Source of the DNA: Polynucleobacter meluiroseus
Lineage (GTDB): Bacteria; Pseudomonadota; Gammaproteobacteria; Burkholderiales; Burkholderiaceae
Assembly: GCA_943329505.2 (NCBI GenBank)
Contig: CALQED020000005.1
Coordinates: forward strand, 1-15,651
DNA: 15,651 nt
Direction of reading: 5' to 3'
Positions 1-6,888 of the stretch are shown one piece after another. The notes beneath the pieces were generated by a model. The model ran no database searches. It was not told where the DNA came from and was given only the letters and a program-made list of their open reading frames with translations. The position numbers and the translations under genes are program-made. Positions within the stretch are counted from its first letter, which is position 1, and each line of letters begins with the position of its first letter.

Positions 1-606
1 TACGAACATTTAGAAATCTGTCCTGCTACCAAAGTGTTTCAATTAGATAGTGCATTGTGGTATTTACTCAGTGATTTAGTGAATGCGCCTCATATTGCTG
101 GTCTACTAGACATTCCTCAATCTTGTTTAACGCCTCCTCAATCGATTGCTACCCTGGAGGGGGATGTGCTCATTCTCGATCGCATCCAAGATGCTGGTAA
201 TTTGGGCTCTATCTTGCGTACTGCGGCAGCAGTAGGTTTTAACAAGGTACTTACGCTATCTGGGTGCGCACATTTATGGTCAAGTAAAGTATTGCGCGCA
301 GGCATGGGGGCCCATCGACTATTGGATCTTTATGAGGGCTGGTCTACTCAGCAGGCATTAAGTGCCATCACAGCGCCAATATTAGCTGCATCAGCGAATG
401 CTGAGCAGGACCTCTATCACTTAAAGAATGACTTACTGCATCCCGTTGCCTGGGTGATGGGTAGCGAGGGGCAGGGAGTATCTGAAGATATTTTGGCGCA
501 AGCCAAAAGGGTATCCATTCCAATTGATCCCCGTATAGAGTCTTTGAACGTTTCTACTGCTGCTGCAATTTGCTTGTTTGAGACGATGCGTGTCCGACGC
601 AGTTAA
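1..606 (+). CDS. SpoU/TrmH-family RNA 2'-O-methyltransferase (5' end outside window)
   Basis: This is the C-terminal catalytic part of a SAM-dependent RNA ribose 2'-O-methyltransferase of the SPOUT superfamily. The reading frame is open back to base 1, so the true start lies upstream; the GTG at 34 is internal. About 201 residues remain of a family that usually has about 250-270. All three SpoU motifs are visible: the N-x-G-x-x-x-R-T-A motif (DAGNLGSILRTAAAVGF, bases 190-240), the W-V-M-G-S-E-G-Q-G SAM-loop motif (about 451-477) and E-S-L-N-V-S-T-A-A-A (about 538-567). These residues form the trefoil-knot SAM pocket. The target nucleotide (tRNA or 23S rRNA) cannot be assigned from this fragment. 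The gene converges on the Bug gene that follows, with a 27-nt gap and no convincing terminator. It appears unrelated in function to the rest of the window. Confidence 0.9.
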   Translation, partial: YEHLEICPATKVFQLDSALWYLLSDLVNAPHIAGLLDIPQSCLTPPQSIATLEGDVLILDRIQDAGNLGSILRTAAAVGFNKVLTLSGCAHLWSSKVLRAGMGAHRLLDLYEGWSTQQALSAITAPILAASANAEQDLYHLKNDLLHPVAWVMGSEGQGVSEDILAQAKRVSIPIDPRIESLNVSTAAAICLFETMRVRRS

Positions 607-633
607 GATTCATCAAGCCACTATTTTTAGAGC

Positions 634-1614
634 TTATGGCTGCTCAATCTCAATCTCGCGAACTACTTTGCTCCAGCGAGCAGTTTCAGCTTTAACGTAG
701 ACCCCAAATGCTTCGGGTGAGGGGCTTGTCGCTGCAATGACGCCACCAGAAGCCAGTCTTTCCTGAACAGATTTCTGGGACATGACTTTGCTTATGGCAG
801 AGAAAAGTCTATTTACGATATCAGTCGGCGTTTCACGCGGGGCAAAAATACCTTGCCATGAGGAGCTAACTCTTGAGGGGTATCCTTGCTCAACAAGAGT
901 GGGCACTGATGGAAGTTGTTCAAGGCGATTAGTTGATGTAACTGCCAGCGCTTTAATCTTATTGGATTTAATGTATCCGATTGCAGAAGGTAAGGTAACA
1001 AACATGACGTCTATTTGACCGCCAATAAGATTAGTAATGGATTGACCGGCTCCACTCTTATAGGGAACCTGCGTCATATTTATCTTGGCTTCTTTTATTA
1101 AAGAGATCATCTCCAGGCTATTGAGACTTCCGCTACCTGAAGATCCAAAATTAAGCTCTCTTTTTTGTGTCTTGGCGTAATTAACAAACTCTTTTACCGT
1201 CGAACTTGGAATGTCGGGATTGACCACTAGAACGGAGGGGACGTCAACCACTTTGGATATGGGAATAAAGTCCTCCGCGGGCTTCACCTTTAAAGTAGAT
1301 CCAAAAACACTTGGATTAATCGATATAGCGCCTACGTTCCCAAAAAATAGTGTGTAGCCATCAGGCGCTGCTTTTGCAGCAGCCTCCATGCCAATATTGC
1401 CTGCTGCACCACCCTTATTTTCAATCACAATACTTTGTTTTAATTCTTCGGTGAGAGCTTGGGCGATGATTCGAGCAGCAAAATCTGAGGCGCCACCTGG
1501 AGCAAACGGCACAATTAAGCGAATTGGCCTCTGAGGATAAGTTTGCTGAGCATTAACTGCCGTACTAATTGCAAGTAATAGTAAGTAAAACAGGGCAATT
1601 AGAAAATTCTTCAC
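634..1614 (-). CDS. Bug-family (TctC-type) periplasmic solute-binding protein
   Basis: A 326-residue periplasmic binding protein of the Bug family, the extracytoplasmic receptors of tripartite tricarboxylate-type transport that usually bind small carboxylates. An N-terminal signal peptide (hydrophobic residues about 4-20, cleavage after VNA) is followed by the family signature YPQRPIRLIVPFAPGGASD, whose loop binds the ligand carboxylate. The family motif A-x-P-D-G-Y-T is also present, as is the VPYKSGAGQ segment. The length is normal. The start is a GTG at 1614; it is the only usual start codon after the upstream in-frame stop, but the nearest purine run (AAG) directly abuts it, so translation may be weak or coupled to the cupin gene 43 nt upstream. 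No TctA/TctB membrane genes are nearby. The ligand is unknown. Likely co-transcribed with the cupin gene at 1658-2131. Confidence 0.9.
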   Translation of the reverse strand: MKNFLIALFYLLLLAISTAVNAQQTYPQRPIRLIVPFAPGGASDFAARIIAQALTEELKQSIVIENKGGAAGNIGMEAAAKAAPDGYTLFFGNVGAISINPSVFGSTLKVKPAEDFIPISKVVDVPSVLVVNPDIPSSTVKEFVNYAKTQKRELNFGSSGSGSLNSLEMISLIKEAKINMTQVPYKSGAGQSITNLIGGQIDVMFVTLPSAIGYIKSNKIKALAVTSTNRLEQLPSVPTLVEQGYPSRVSSSWQGIFAPRETPTDIVNRLFSAISKVMSQKSVQERLASGGVIAATSPSPEAFGVYVKAETARWSKVVREIEIEQP

Positions 1615-1657
1615 CTTAATTTCATTTCAAGAGAATTGGCAGAAATGAAGACATAGT

Positions 1658-2131
1658 TTATTTAGCTACTTTCTTTGCTGCGCGACGAGGCTTGGGCTCA
1701 AAGCCGGGTTCGTAGTGAGCGCCAGTCATTGTGCCATCGATGGCCTTTCCAATAATGCCCTGAGAGAGATCTTTCAACGCAAGAAAAATAACATCCTGAT
1801 CAGGATCAGAAACGAGGCAATGAGGAGCATTTGCTGGAATGTAGACAAGAGTTCCTGCAGGCGCTACTACTTTCTTGCCATTAATCGAGCCTCGCAATGT
1901 TCCTTCTAATACATAGTTGAATTGTTCATTTTTGTGGCTATGCATCCGTGAGCCGGTACCACGGGGCTTATGTATGTAACCTACAAGCATTCGAGCGCCT
2001 TCCACAACGCCACCAATTGCTGTGGAGTACCCAGTTCCAGCCGCTATTTTTTTTAAGTTTGCAATCCGGAAAGAATACTTACCATCTCCTGCTGCTACTG
2101 CGCCCTCAGTCTTAGTTTTTTGTTTTGGCAT
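1658..2131 (-). CDS. Small single-domain cupin protein
   Basis: A 157-residue cytosolic cupin. Cupin motif 1 is intact: G-T-G-S-R-M-H64-S-H66-K-N-E-Q, then G77. Motif 2 is P91-A-G-T-L-V-Y-I-P-A-N-A-P-H104. Together H64, H66, E69 or Q70, and H104 form a plausible metal site. Both ends are lysine/arginine-rich (N-terminal PKQKTK, C-terminal KPRRAAKKVAK), which is unusual for a small metabolic cupin and may be a charged tail. Single-domain cupins include dioxygenases, isomerases and sugar- or acid-sensing proteins, so the sequence gives no reaction. It sits between two Bug genes in the same orientation, suggesting a role tied to the transported compound. The upstream region is AT-rich with no recognisable Shine-Dalgarno sequence. 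Confidence 0.85.
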   Translation of the reverse strand: MPKQKTKTEGAVAAGDGKYSFRIANLKKIAAGTGYSTAIGGVVEGARMLVGYIHKPRGTGSRMHSHKNEQFNYVLEGTLRGSINGKKVVAPAGTLVYIPANAPHCLVSDPDQDVIFLALKDLSQGIIGKAIDGTMTGAHYEPGFEPKPRRAAKKVAK

Positions 2132-2169
2132 TATGTATATTTTTTTAACTATTTATGTTTTTAGAAAAT

Positions 2170-2199
2170 TAATTCATGAAGTGAAAACTTCTTGAATTA
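2170..2199 (-). terminator. Imperfect stem-loop, possible weak terminator or operator
   Basis: Bases 2170-2182 and 2187-2199 form a 13-bp inverted repeat with one mismatch (T2177/T2192) around a 4-nt loop. On the minus strand the arms are AATTCAAGAAGT and ACTTCATGAATT, followed by AATTTTCT. It lies about 100 nt after the stop of the Bug gene at 2297 and 38 nt before the cupin start. It could attenuate read-through from the Bug gene into the cupin, or act as an operator for the cupin. The stem is AT-rich and the T-run is short, so terminator strength would be low. Confidence 0.4.
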
Positions 2200-2252
2200 G
2201 ACTATGCGCTTATAAAAATACTTTGGCATGCGGATTTATACCTAGCATTCAG

Positions 2253-2289
2253 AGTTCGCATCGATGGATTAGATAGTTCGCATCGATGG
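2253..2289. repeat. Two 15-bp direct repeats, 22-bp period
   Basis: The 15-mer AGTTCGCATCGATGG occurs exactly at 2253-2267 and again at 2275-2289, two helical turns apart. Each copy contains the palindrome CATCGATG. The pair lies just downstream of the Bug gene stop (2297) and upstream of the minus-strand cupin gene. The spacing suits two protein dimers on one DNA face, so an operator is possible. A small slippage duplication is the alternative. No other copy was seen in the window. Confidence 0.7.
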
Positions 2290-2296
2290 TGATGGC

Positions 2297-3286
2297 TTAA
2301 TCAGGGACTGCCCCAACTTCTTTGACAACTTTTTCCCATTTCTGAATTTCACTGCTTAAGAATTCTTTAGCAGCTTCCGGTGATTTACTAGTTACTACAA
2401 TGGCACCTTGTTTATCAAAACTCTCTTTAATCTCAGGCATGCTTAAGGTCTTGATAGCAGCGCTATAGAGCTTATTGATGATCTCTTTTGGAGTGCCGGC
2501 GGGTGCTGCCAACATTGTCCAAGATCCGCCAACTAATTCAGGGTACCCAACTTCAATCACTGTGGGTATGTTTGGAAATTCAGGTAAACGATATGTCGTT
2601 GTAATAGCGAGACCTTTTAATTTTCCAGCATTGATAAATGTTCGAACAGAGGAGATATTTAAAAATGCCATTTCCGTCTCACCACTGACTAGACCTATTG
2701 ATGCAGGTCCAGCACCGCCTTTATAGGGAACATGTACTAATGATGCATTGATTGCCTTAATATACCTCTCAGCTTGTAATCGGTTTACACTCCCCGACCC
2801 TGGTGATGCAAAGTTAAATTTACCTGGGTTGGCTTTTAGTAGGGTAGTTAATTCGCTAATATTGCTAACTGGAAGTGCTTGCGGGACTGCAAGCATACCT
2901 GGCAGATCTGCCACCAGGGTAATGGGGGTGAAATCCCGTACAGGATTAATTTTTAGATTTGGGAAAAGTGATGGATTGATCGCTAATGCACCAATATTCC
3001 CTAGATAAACCGTATAGCCATCTGGCGCAGCTTTCGCCACATAATCTAGCCCAATATTCCCAGAGGCGCCTGGCTTATTGTCAATTACTATTGGCTGACC
3101 TAAGGCCTCGCCTAATTTATTTTGCAATACCCTGGCAACTAAATCGGAAGTTCCTCCAGGCGCAAAAGATACAACTAGATGAATTGGCTTGTTCGGATAA
3201 TTTTGCGCAAAGGAGTTATGCGTAGCTCCTAAAAGTAGTAAAGAAAAAAATAAGTAGTAACCCTTAAATAATCTTTTCATCAACAC
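2297..3286 (-). CDS. Bug-family (TctC-type) periplasmic solute-binding protein
   Basis: A Bug-family receptor of about 327-329 residues. The signal peptide (KR followed by a hydrophobic stretch, cleavage near SFA-QNYP) leads into the signature YPNKPIHLVVSFAPGGTSD, then A-A-P-D-G-Y-T and the VPYKGGAGPA segment. The start is ambiguous: GTG (3286), TTG (3283) and ATG (3280) are consecutive codons. A GAGGTG Shine-Dalgarno sequence at 3296-3291 sits 4 nt before the GTG and 10 nt before the ATG; the difference is two residues. The gene diverges from the double-cupin gene at 3425 across 138 nt. It is clearly a distinct paralogue of the other three Bug proteins, not a recent duplicate. The ligand is unknown. 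Confidence 0.9.
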   Translation of the reverse strand: MLMKRLFKGYYLFFSLLLLGATHNSFAQNYPNKPIHLVVSFAPGGTSDLVARVLQNKLGEALGQPIVIDNKPGASGNIGLDYVAKAAPDGYTVYLGNIGALAINPSLFPNLKINPVRDFTPITLVADLPGMLAVPQALPVSNISELTTLLKANPGKFNFASPGSGSVNRLQAERYIKAINASLVHVPYKGGAGPASIGLVSGETEMAFLNISSVRTFINAGKLKGLAITTTYRLPEFPNIPTVIEVGYPELVGGSWTMLAAPAGTPKEIINKLYSAAIKTLSMPEIKESFDKQGAIVVTSKSPEAAKEFLSSEIQKWEKVVKEVGAVPD

Positions 3287-3424
3287 AGTACACCTCGCTT
3301 AACTGCTATAGTAGATTTTGAACGAGAACAGGATAGATTTTTAAACTATTTTTATCGTACATCAATAATCTCATCAATACCAGCATCGACTTATTGACGG
3401 TGACAGAGCAAGGAATTTTTATAT
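3287..3424. promoter_or_regulatory. Divergent intergenic region, Bug gene and double-cupin gene
   Basis: This 138-nt AT-rich region must hold both divergent promoters. On the plus strand TTGAAC (about 3317-3322) with TAAACT 18 nt further is a weak sigma-70-like pair. An AAGGA at 3410-3414 precedes the double-cupin ATG by 10 nt. A 7-bp inverted repeat, TCAATAA (3362-3368) and TTATTGA (3391-3397), lies near the cupin side. The ATAGAY-N3-RTCTAT palindrome found elsewhere in the window is absent here, so these genes probably answer to a different regulator. Confidence 0.3.
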
Positions 3425-4264
3425 ATGCCATTTTATAGATTTGAGAAATTGCAAAGTAAGGCGCTTACTCCGGATTTATCCTCTGCGCGTGGGCCAGTAA
3501 TTGAGGGTGAGTATATTTATTTCTGCCAAGTCAATAAAGCAGCTGGAACAGGTTCAGAACTGCATTACCACCCCAATGAACTTCTCATTTTTCCTACCAG
3601 TGGGCAAATTAATGCGATTGTTGGCAAAGATAGACGTGTTGTAGAGCCAGGCACATTTGTGCATGCCCCTGCATATGCCCGTCATTCGATGAAGGCCACT
3701 GAAAGTGGGGATCTTTCTTACTTGTATATCAAAGATAAGACTTGGACTGTAGTTGGGCTAGCTGCAGATCAAGCTGTGCCCGATAAAGCTTTCACCGTAG
3801 ATGAAATTAATTCATTGGTCAATAAAGGTGGAAAACGTAATGCTGCCACAGGGAGCTCTGAGGCAGTTATTGAAGGGCTCCATAATAGTTATTACCCGAT
3901 GCTTGACTCACTTGATGCACCACAATTCTCTACTCGAAGAGTGTATTGGGTTGAAGGTGAGAGGATGGGTTTTGGTTTAATTGATATGCCAAAAAACTAT
4001 CAAGAACCCACAATTCAATCTCAGCACGAAGTTTTTATCTACGTCATCTCTGGGGTAATGAATGCCAAAGTAGGCACTAAGAGCAAAACTGTAAAAGCAG
4101 GCGACGTAATTCATATACCGCGCGGCCAATCCTATAAGCTTGATAGCAAATCTAGTTTTGTTCGATATGCGATGGCTTGCTCAACGCCATACTTAGAGGC
4201 CAGAATCGATGGAATGAGTAAAAAAGAGCGAGAGCAAGCCCGAATTCACAATAAAGCAAATTAA
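3425..4264 (+). CDS. Two-domain cupin (bicupin) protein
   Basis: A 279-residue protein with two cupin folds. Domain 1 (about residues 25-105) keeps a full metal set: H47-Y-H49-P-N-E52, G60, then P75-G76, H80 and H87. Domain 2 (about 170-255) is degenerate: motif 1 keeps only H201-E202, and in motif 2 the usual His after I-P-R-G is Tyr237. Only the N-terminal domain is therefore likely to bind metal. Bicupins include gentisate-type ring dioxygenases, oxalate decarboxylases and quercetinases, but none of their specific signatures is evident, so no reaction is assigned. There is no signal peptide. An AAGGA Shine-Dalgarno sequence lies 10 nt before the ATG. The dehydrogenase gene follows 155 nt downstream on the same strand. 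Confidence 0.85.
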   Translation: MPFYRFEKLQSKALTPDLSSARGPVIEGEYIYFCQVNKAAGTGSELHYHPNELLIFPTSGQINAIVGKDRRVVEPGTFVHAPAYARHSMKATESGDLSYLYIKDKTWTVVGLAADQAVPDKAFTVDEINSLVNKGGKRNAATGSSEAVIEGLHNSYYPMLDSLDAPQFSTRRVYWVEGERMGFGLIDMPKNYQEPTIQSQHEVFIYVISGVMNAKVGTKSKTVKAGDVIHIPRGQSYKLDSKSSFVRYAMACSTPYLEARIDGMSKKEREQARIHNKAN

Positions 4265-4419
4265 ATTTATTAATTTGTTATGAATAAGCTTCTTAAATCC
4301 GAGCAAATGGTCATATGCGAGAGTATTGCAGCCCCTCTGATGAACTGAGTATATCTCTAGGGATGTAACGATTCGTCTATATTAGATTTTTACTTCTGCA
4401 CCGTTTTTTTTCTTAAATT
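4265..4419 (+). promoter_or_regulatory. Intergenic region before the dehydrogenase, with T8 tract
   Basis: This 155-nt spacer between the double-cupin and dehydrogenase genes shows no strong hairpin. TATATT at 4378-4383 resembles a -10 box, without a good -35. TTCGTCTAT at 4372-4380 matches 7 of 9 positions of the TTGATCTAT element found at two other promoters in the window, but no matching palindrome lies upstream of it. Eight consecutive T residues (4404-4411) sit just before the start codon and no Shine-Dalgarno sequence is visible. Confidence 0.3.
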
Positions 4420-5301
4420 ATGAACAGCAATCTTTCAGTGGCGTTTATTGGTCTGGGCCAGATGGGATTTCCTATGGCTATGAGTTTGTTGCGGGCGAAT
4501 ATTGAGGTTCATGTTTATGACCTTGCCGCTGCTGAGAATATCAAATCAGCCAAAAATGCCGGTGCAATACACGAAGATAGCCTAGAAAAGCTTGCTTCCT
4601 CGGCCATGTTCATCATTACTATGCTTCCAAGTGGAGAGGTGCTGAGGGATATCTTATTCGGTGAGCCTAATCTGAAGTCCTTTATTCGTCCGGGATCGAT
4701 CCTGCTGGATATGAGTACATCCAATCCAAAGCATACTCAATCAACACATGCAGAACTGGCCTCGCTGAATATCTCAATGATGGATGCGCCTGTAATGGGT
4801 GGGGTTGCTTTTGCAAAGGATGCAAGCTTGGATTTCTTGGTCGGTGGCGATAAGGGTCTTATAGAGAAATGTAGGCCAATTTTTGACGCTATAGGAAGAT
4901 CGGTTACCCACTGCGGGCCGATTGGCTCTGGACATGCGCTGAAGGCTTTAACCAATTATGTAAATGCAGCAGCAATGATGACTGCAGTTGAGGCGATTAG
5001 TATTGGTAGGGCATTTGGCATGGATGAAGATGTAATGTCTAAATCACTCACTGAGACGTGTACAGGCAGAAATCATCCGATTGTAAAAAAGGTCATTCCA
5101 AAAATATTAACTAGAAGTTACGATTCGGGGATGGCCATAGGCTTGCTAGAAAAAGACTTAAAGATTGCCGCAGATATTGCCTTACAGACTCACTCTGAGC
5201 ACCCACTGTTAGATGAATCTTTAGAAATTCTGAGTGAGATGGTTCAATCTATTGGTGCCTCCAAAGATCAAACCGAGATCGCTAAGTACTGGCGAAAATA
5301 A
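4420..5301 (+). CDS. NAD(P)-dependent beta-hydroxyacid dehydrogenase (3-hydroxyisobutyrate dehydrogenase family)
   Basis: A 293-residue cytosolic oxidoreductase expected to interconvert a 3-hydroxyacid and its semialdehyde or ketone. The Rossmann motif is G11-L-G13-Q-M-G16 at the N-terminus, which fixes the start even though no Shine-Dalgarno sequence is visible. D97-M-S-T-S-N-P is the second cofactor motif. The catalytic Lys is K175 in G-S-G-H-A-L-K-A-L-T-N, with N179 at the expected position. The substrate loop is atypical: the usual D-A-P-V-S-G-G reads D-A-P-V-M-G-G (M126), and the following G-A-x-x-G-T-L reads F-A-K-D-A-S-L. This argues against a standard 3-hydroxyisobutyrate or tartronate-semialdehyde substrate. 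The gene converges on the flavoprotein gene downstream. The exact substrate is unassigned. Confidence 0.88.
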   Translation: MNSNLSVAFIGLGQMGFPMAMSLLRANIEVHVYDLAAAENIKSAKNAGAIHEDSLEKLASSAMFIITMLPSGEVLRDILFGEPNLKSFIRPGSILLDMSTSNPKHTQSTHAELASLNISMMDAPVMGGVAFAKDASLDFLVGGDKGLIEKCRPIFDAIGRSVTHCGPIGSGHALKALTNYVNAAAMMTAVEAISIGRAFGMDEDVMSKSLTETCTGRNHPIVKKVIPKILTRSYDSGMAIGLLEKDLKIAADIALQTHSEHPLLDESLEILSEMVQSIGASKDQTEIAKYWRK

Positions 5302-5355
5302 TTTGAGTATGGGCAAGTAATGTTGCCCCTAAGATCGCTTAGCAGTTCACTCAAA
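5302..5355. terminator. Three-helix palindromic structure between convergent genes
   Basis: An outer stem TTTGAGT (5302-5308) with ACTCAAA (5349-5355) encloses two perfect hairpins: GGGCAA/TTGCCC (5311-5316, 5323-5328; 6-nt loop) and CTAAG/CTTAG (5329-5333, 5338-5342; 4-nt loop). Together they would fold as a three-way junction on either strand. The structure begins directly after the dehydrogenase stop codon and ends 12 nt before the flavoprotein stop, so a bidirectional terminator is the simplest reading. On the minus strand it is followed by a short T-rich stretch (TATTTTC); the plus side lacks a T-run. Confidence 0.5.
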
Positions 5356-5367
5356 GTAAAAAGTTAG

Positions 5368-6780
5368 TTAAAGAAGTACCTTTTTAGGATTAAAGATTCC
5401 ATGTGGATCTAGGCCTGCCTTAATCTTTTTCATCAAATTAAGCTCCGTTGGGGTTTTATATTTAACGAGCTCATGCGCTTTATTCGCGCCAATACCATGC
5501 TCAGCAGAGATTGACCCACCCATTTGATCTACAAGATCATGTATCAGTTCATTCACAACAACTTTGTTTTTCATGAACGCATCGACGTTTTCACCCTTAG
5601 GCGCTGCAACGTTGTAGTGCAGGTTGCCATCACCTAAGTGACCAAAATCAATGATGCGAGCATTTGGGAGTTGCTTAAGAATAATTTTCTTAGCCTCTTC
5701 AATAAAGTTGGGTATTTTTGATATCGGAAGAGAGATATCATGCTTGATATTTTTCCCATCCTCTACTTGTGAGAGAGGGATATGCTCTCGAATCTCCCAA
5801 AAACGTTTTGATTGTGCTAATGACTGGGGAATGATGGCATCAGTAATTAAATTCATCTCAAATGCCTCTTCAAGCATGGCATTCAGGAGCTCATAGGCAT
5901 GCTCTTCACTCTCGTTATCACTAATCTCAATTAATACGCAGTAAGGCACTTTTGTTGAAAATGGGTAAGCAAATTGGGGAAAATATTGATCTACTAGATT
6001 GAGGCAGGTATCTGAAATGAGTTCAAATGCTGTCAGCTGAGAGTTTGCCTTCGTTTGCACATATTCTAAAAGCTGGATTGCTAGGCTAGGAGAATTTAGG
6101 CTGAGTAATGCTGATAAACGGGCCTTTGGCAATGGCACTAACTTTAAAACTGCGCCAGTAATAATGCCCAGCGTTCCTTCTGCTCCGATAAAGAGATCTC
6201 TTAAATCGTAGCCAGTATTATCTTTTCGTAAAGTTCTTAAGCCATTCCATATCTCACCTTCAGCTGTAATGACTTCAAGTCCTAGACATAAGTCCCTAGC
6301 ATTTCCATACCGCAACACGGCTGTACCGCCAGCATTGGTAGATAGTAGACCTCCAATGGTTGCGCTTCCTTGTGAGCCCATGGTCAAGGGGAATTCGAGC
6401 CCATGTTCTTGTGCATATTTATGTAAATTTTCTAGAATCACTCCAGCATCAACAGAAATAGTCTTACCAAGAGCATCTAAGGAACGGATTTTATTGATTC
6501 GCTCAAGCGAAAGCACTAACTCATGTCCGCTATCATCCGGGAGTCCGCCGCCCACCAAGCCTGTATTGCCGCCTTGAGGAACAATCGAAACATGATATTT
6601 TTCCGATAATTTCACAATGCTGGCAATCTCTTCAGGATTGGCCGGCCTCGCTACTGCAAGAGCCTTTCCATTTGCCCTTCCAAACCAATCGCTTACATAT
6701 TTTTTTTGCTCAGCAATATCTATCAGAACATTATTTTTGCCGATTAAGTTTGTAAGCTCTTGAATAAATTGGGTATACAA
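5368..6780 (-). CDS. FAD-linked D-2-hydroxyacid dehydrogenase (GlcD/D-lactate dehydrogenase type)
   Basis: A 470-residue flavoprotein of the VAO/PCMH family that oxidises a D-2-hydroxyacid to the 2-oxoacid. FAD-domain motifs appear in order: PxxPEE (about 46-51), P-Q-G-G-N-T-G-L-V-G-G (68-78), the G-S-Q-G-S-A-T-I-G-G to N-A-G-G-T segment (135-153) and G-Y-D-L-R-D-L-F-I-G-A-E-G-T-L-G (190-205). The C-terminal FAD-oxidase domain has H381-L-G-D-G-N-L-H388 and S-A-E427-H428-G-I-G, the metal and substrate residues of D-lactate and D-2-hydroxyglutarate dehydrogenases. Length is normal. The only usual start is TTG at 6780, with a weak GAAAG 7 nt upstream. It is divergent from lysR and has a LysR-type promoter layout, so it is probably induced by that regulator. 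D-lactate, glycolate or D-2-hydroxyglutarate specificity cannot be separated from sequence alone. Confidence 0.9.
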   Translation of the reverse strand: MYTQFIQELTNLIGKNNVLIDIAEQKKYVSDWFGRANGKALAVARPANPEEIASIVKLSEKYHVSIVPQGGNTGLVGGGLPDDSGHELVLSLERINKIRSLDALGKTISVDAGVILENLHKYAQEHGLEFPLTMGSQGSATIGGLLSTNAGGTAVLRYGNARDLCLGLEVITAEGEIWNGLRTLRKDNTGYDLRDLFIGAEGTLGIITGAVLKLVPLPKARLSALLSLNSPSLAIQLLEYVQTKANSQLTAFELISDTCLNLVDQYFPQFAYPFSTKVPYCVLIEISDNESEEHAYELLNAMLEEAFEMNLITDAIIPQSLAQSKRFWEIREHIPLSQVEDGKNIKHDISLPISKIPNFIEEAKKIILKQLPNARIIDFGHLGDGNLHYNVAAPKGENVDAFMKNKVVVNELIHDLVDQMGGSISAEHGIGANKAHELVKYKTPTELNLMKKIKAGLDPHGIFNPKKVLL

Positions 6781-6810
6781 AATATGACTTTCTATTGTGT
6801 TGTATGTGTC

Positions 6811-6839
6811 AAAATAACTCGTAACATATAATAGATCAA
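6811..6839 (-). promoter_or_regulatory. Predicted LysR-activated promoter of the flavoprotein gene
   Basis: On the minus strand TTGATCTAT (6839-6831) provides a -35-like TTGATC, followed after a 17-nt spacer by TATTTT (6816-6811). Transcription would start near 6804. The palindrome at 6862-6876 is then centred near -65 and the TTGATCTAT half-site near -34, the usual positions of LysR recognition and activation sites. The same nonamer lies at the same 22-nt distance from a palindrome at 12794-12802. Confidence 0.55.
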
Positions 6840-6861
6840 TGCATGTATTTCAATAGTTTTG

Positions 6862-6876
6862 ATAGACTCCGTCTAT
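6862..6876. promoter_or_regulatory. LysR-type operator palindrome (T-N11-A), site 1
   Basis: ATAGACTCCGTCTAT is a perfect 6-bp inverted repeat with a 3-bp centre and a T6863-N11-A6875 core, the generic LysR-family box. It lies in the divergent region between the flavoprotein and lysR genes. It overlaps the lysR -10 hexamer, so binding there would repress lysR while sitting at about -65 for the flavoprotein promoter. Closely similar sites occur at 12740-12754 and 12757-12771. Confidence 0.7.
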
Positions 6877-6879
6877 AAT
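6874..6879 (+). promoter_or_regulatory. -10 box of lysR, possible leaderless transcript
   Basis: A consensus TATAAT lies 9 nt before the lysR ATG (6889). The expected start of transcription (about 6886) is within a few bases of the start codon and there is no usable Shine-Dalgarno sequence, so the mRNA may be leaderless or nearly so. No good -35 is visible. The operator palindrome at 6862-6876 overlaps this box. Confidence 0.5.
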
Positions 6880-6888
6880 ATATGGGAT

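Noticed and set aside
607..641. Terminator between the RNA methyltransferase and the Bug gene (AGCCA/TGGCT)
   Set aside because: Only 5 bp of stem with a loop of about 17 nt and no T-run in the right place.
782..1018. Open frames antisense to the Bug genes and other genes
   Set aside because: They lie opposite clearly conserved coding sequences and show no recognisable domains or ribosome sites.
2253..2289. CRISPR-like repeat pair
   Set aside because: Repeats of 15 bp with a 7-bp gap and only two copies do not fit a CRISPR array.
4335..4380. A fourth LysR composite site before the dehydrogenase (TTCGTCTAT at 4372-4380)
   Set aside because: The nonamer has two mismatches and the sequence 22 nt upstream shows no ATAGAY-N3-RTCTAT palindrome.
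5302..5355. tRNA-like fold because of the multi-stem shape
   Set aside because: Too short, no anticodon arm or T-loop bases, and only two internal hairpins.
6859..6888. N-terminal extension of LysR from a TTG at 6859
   Set aside because: It would translate across the operator and -10 box; MELRHLKYF at 6889 matches the normal LysR start.
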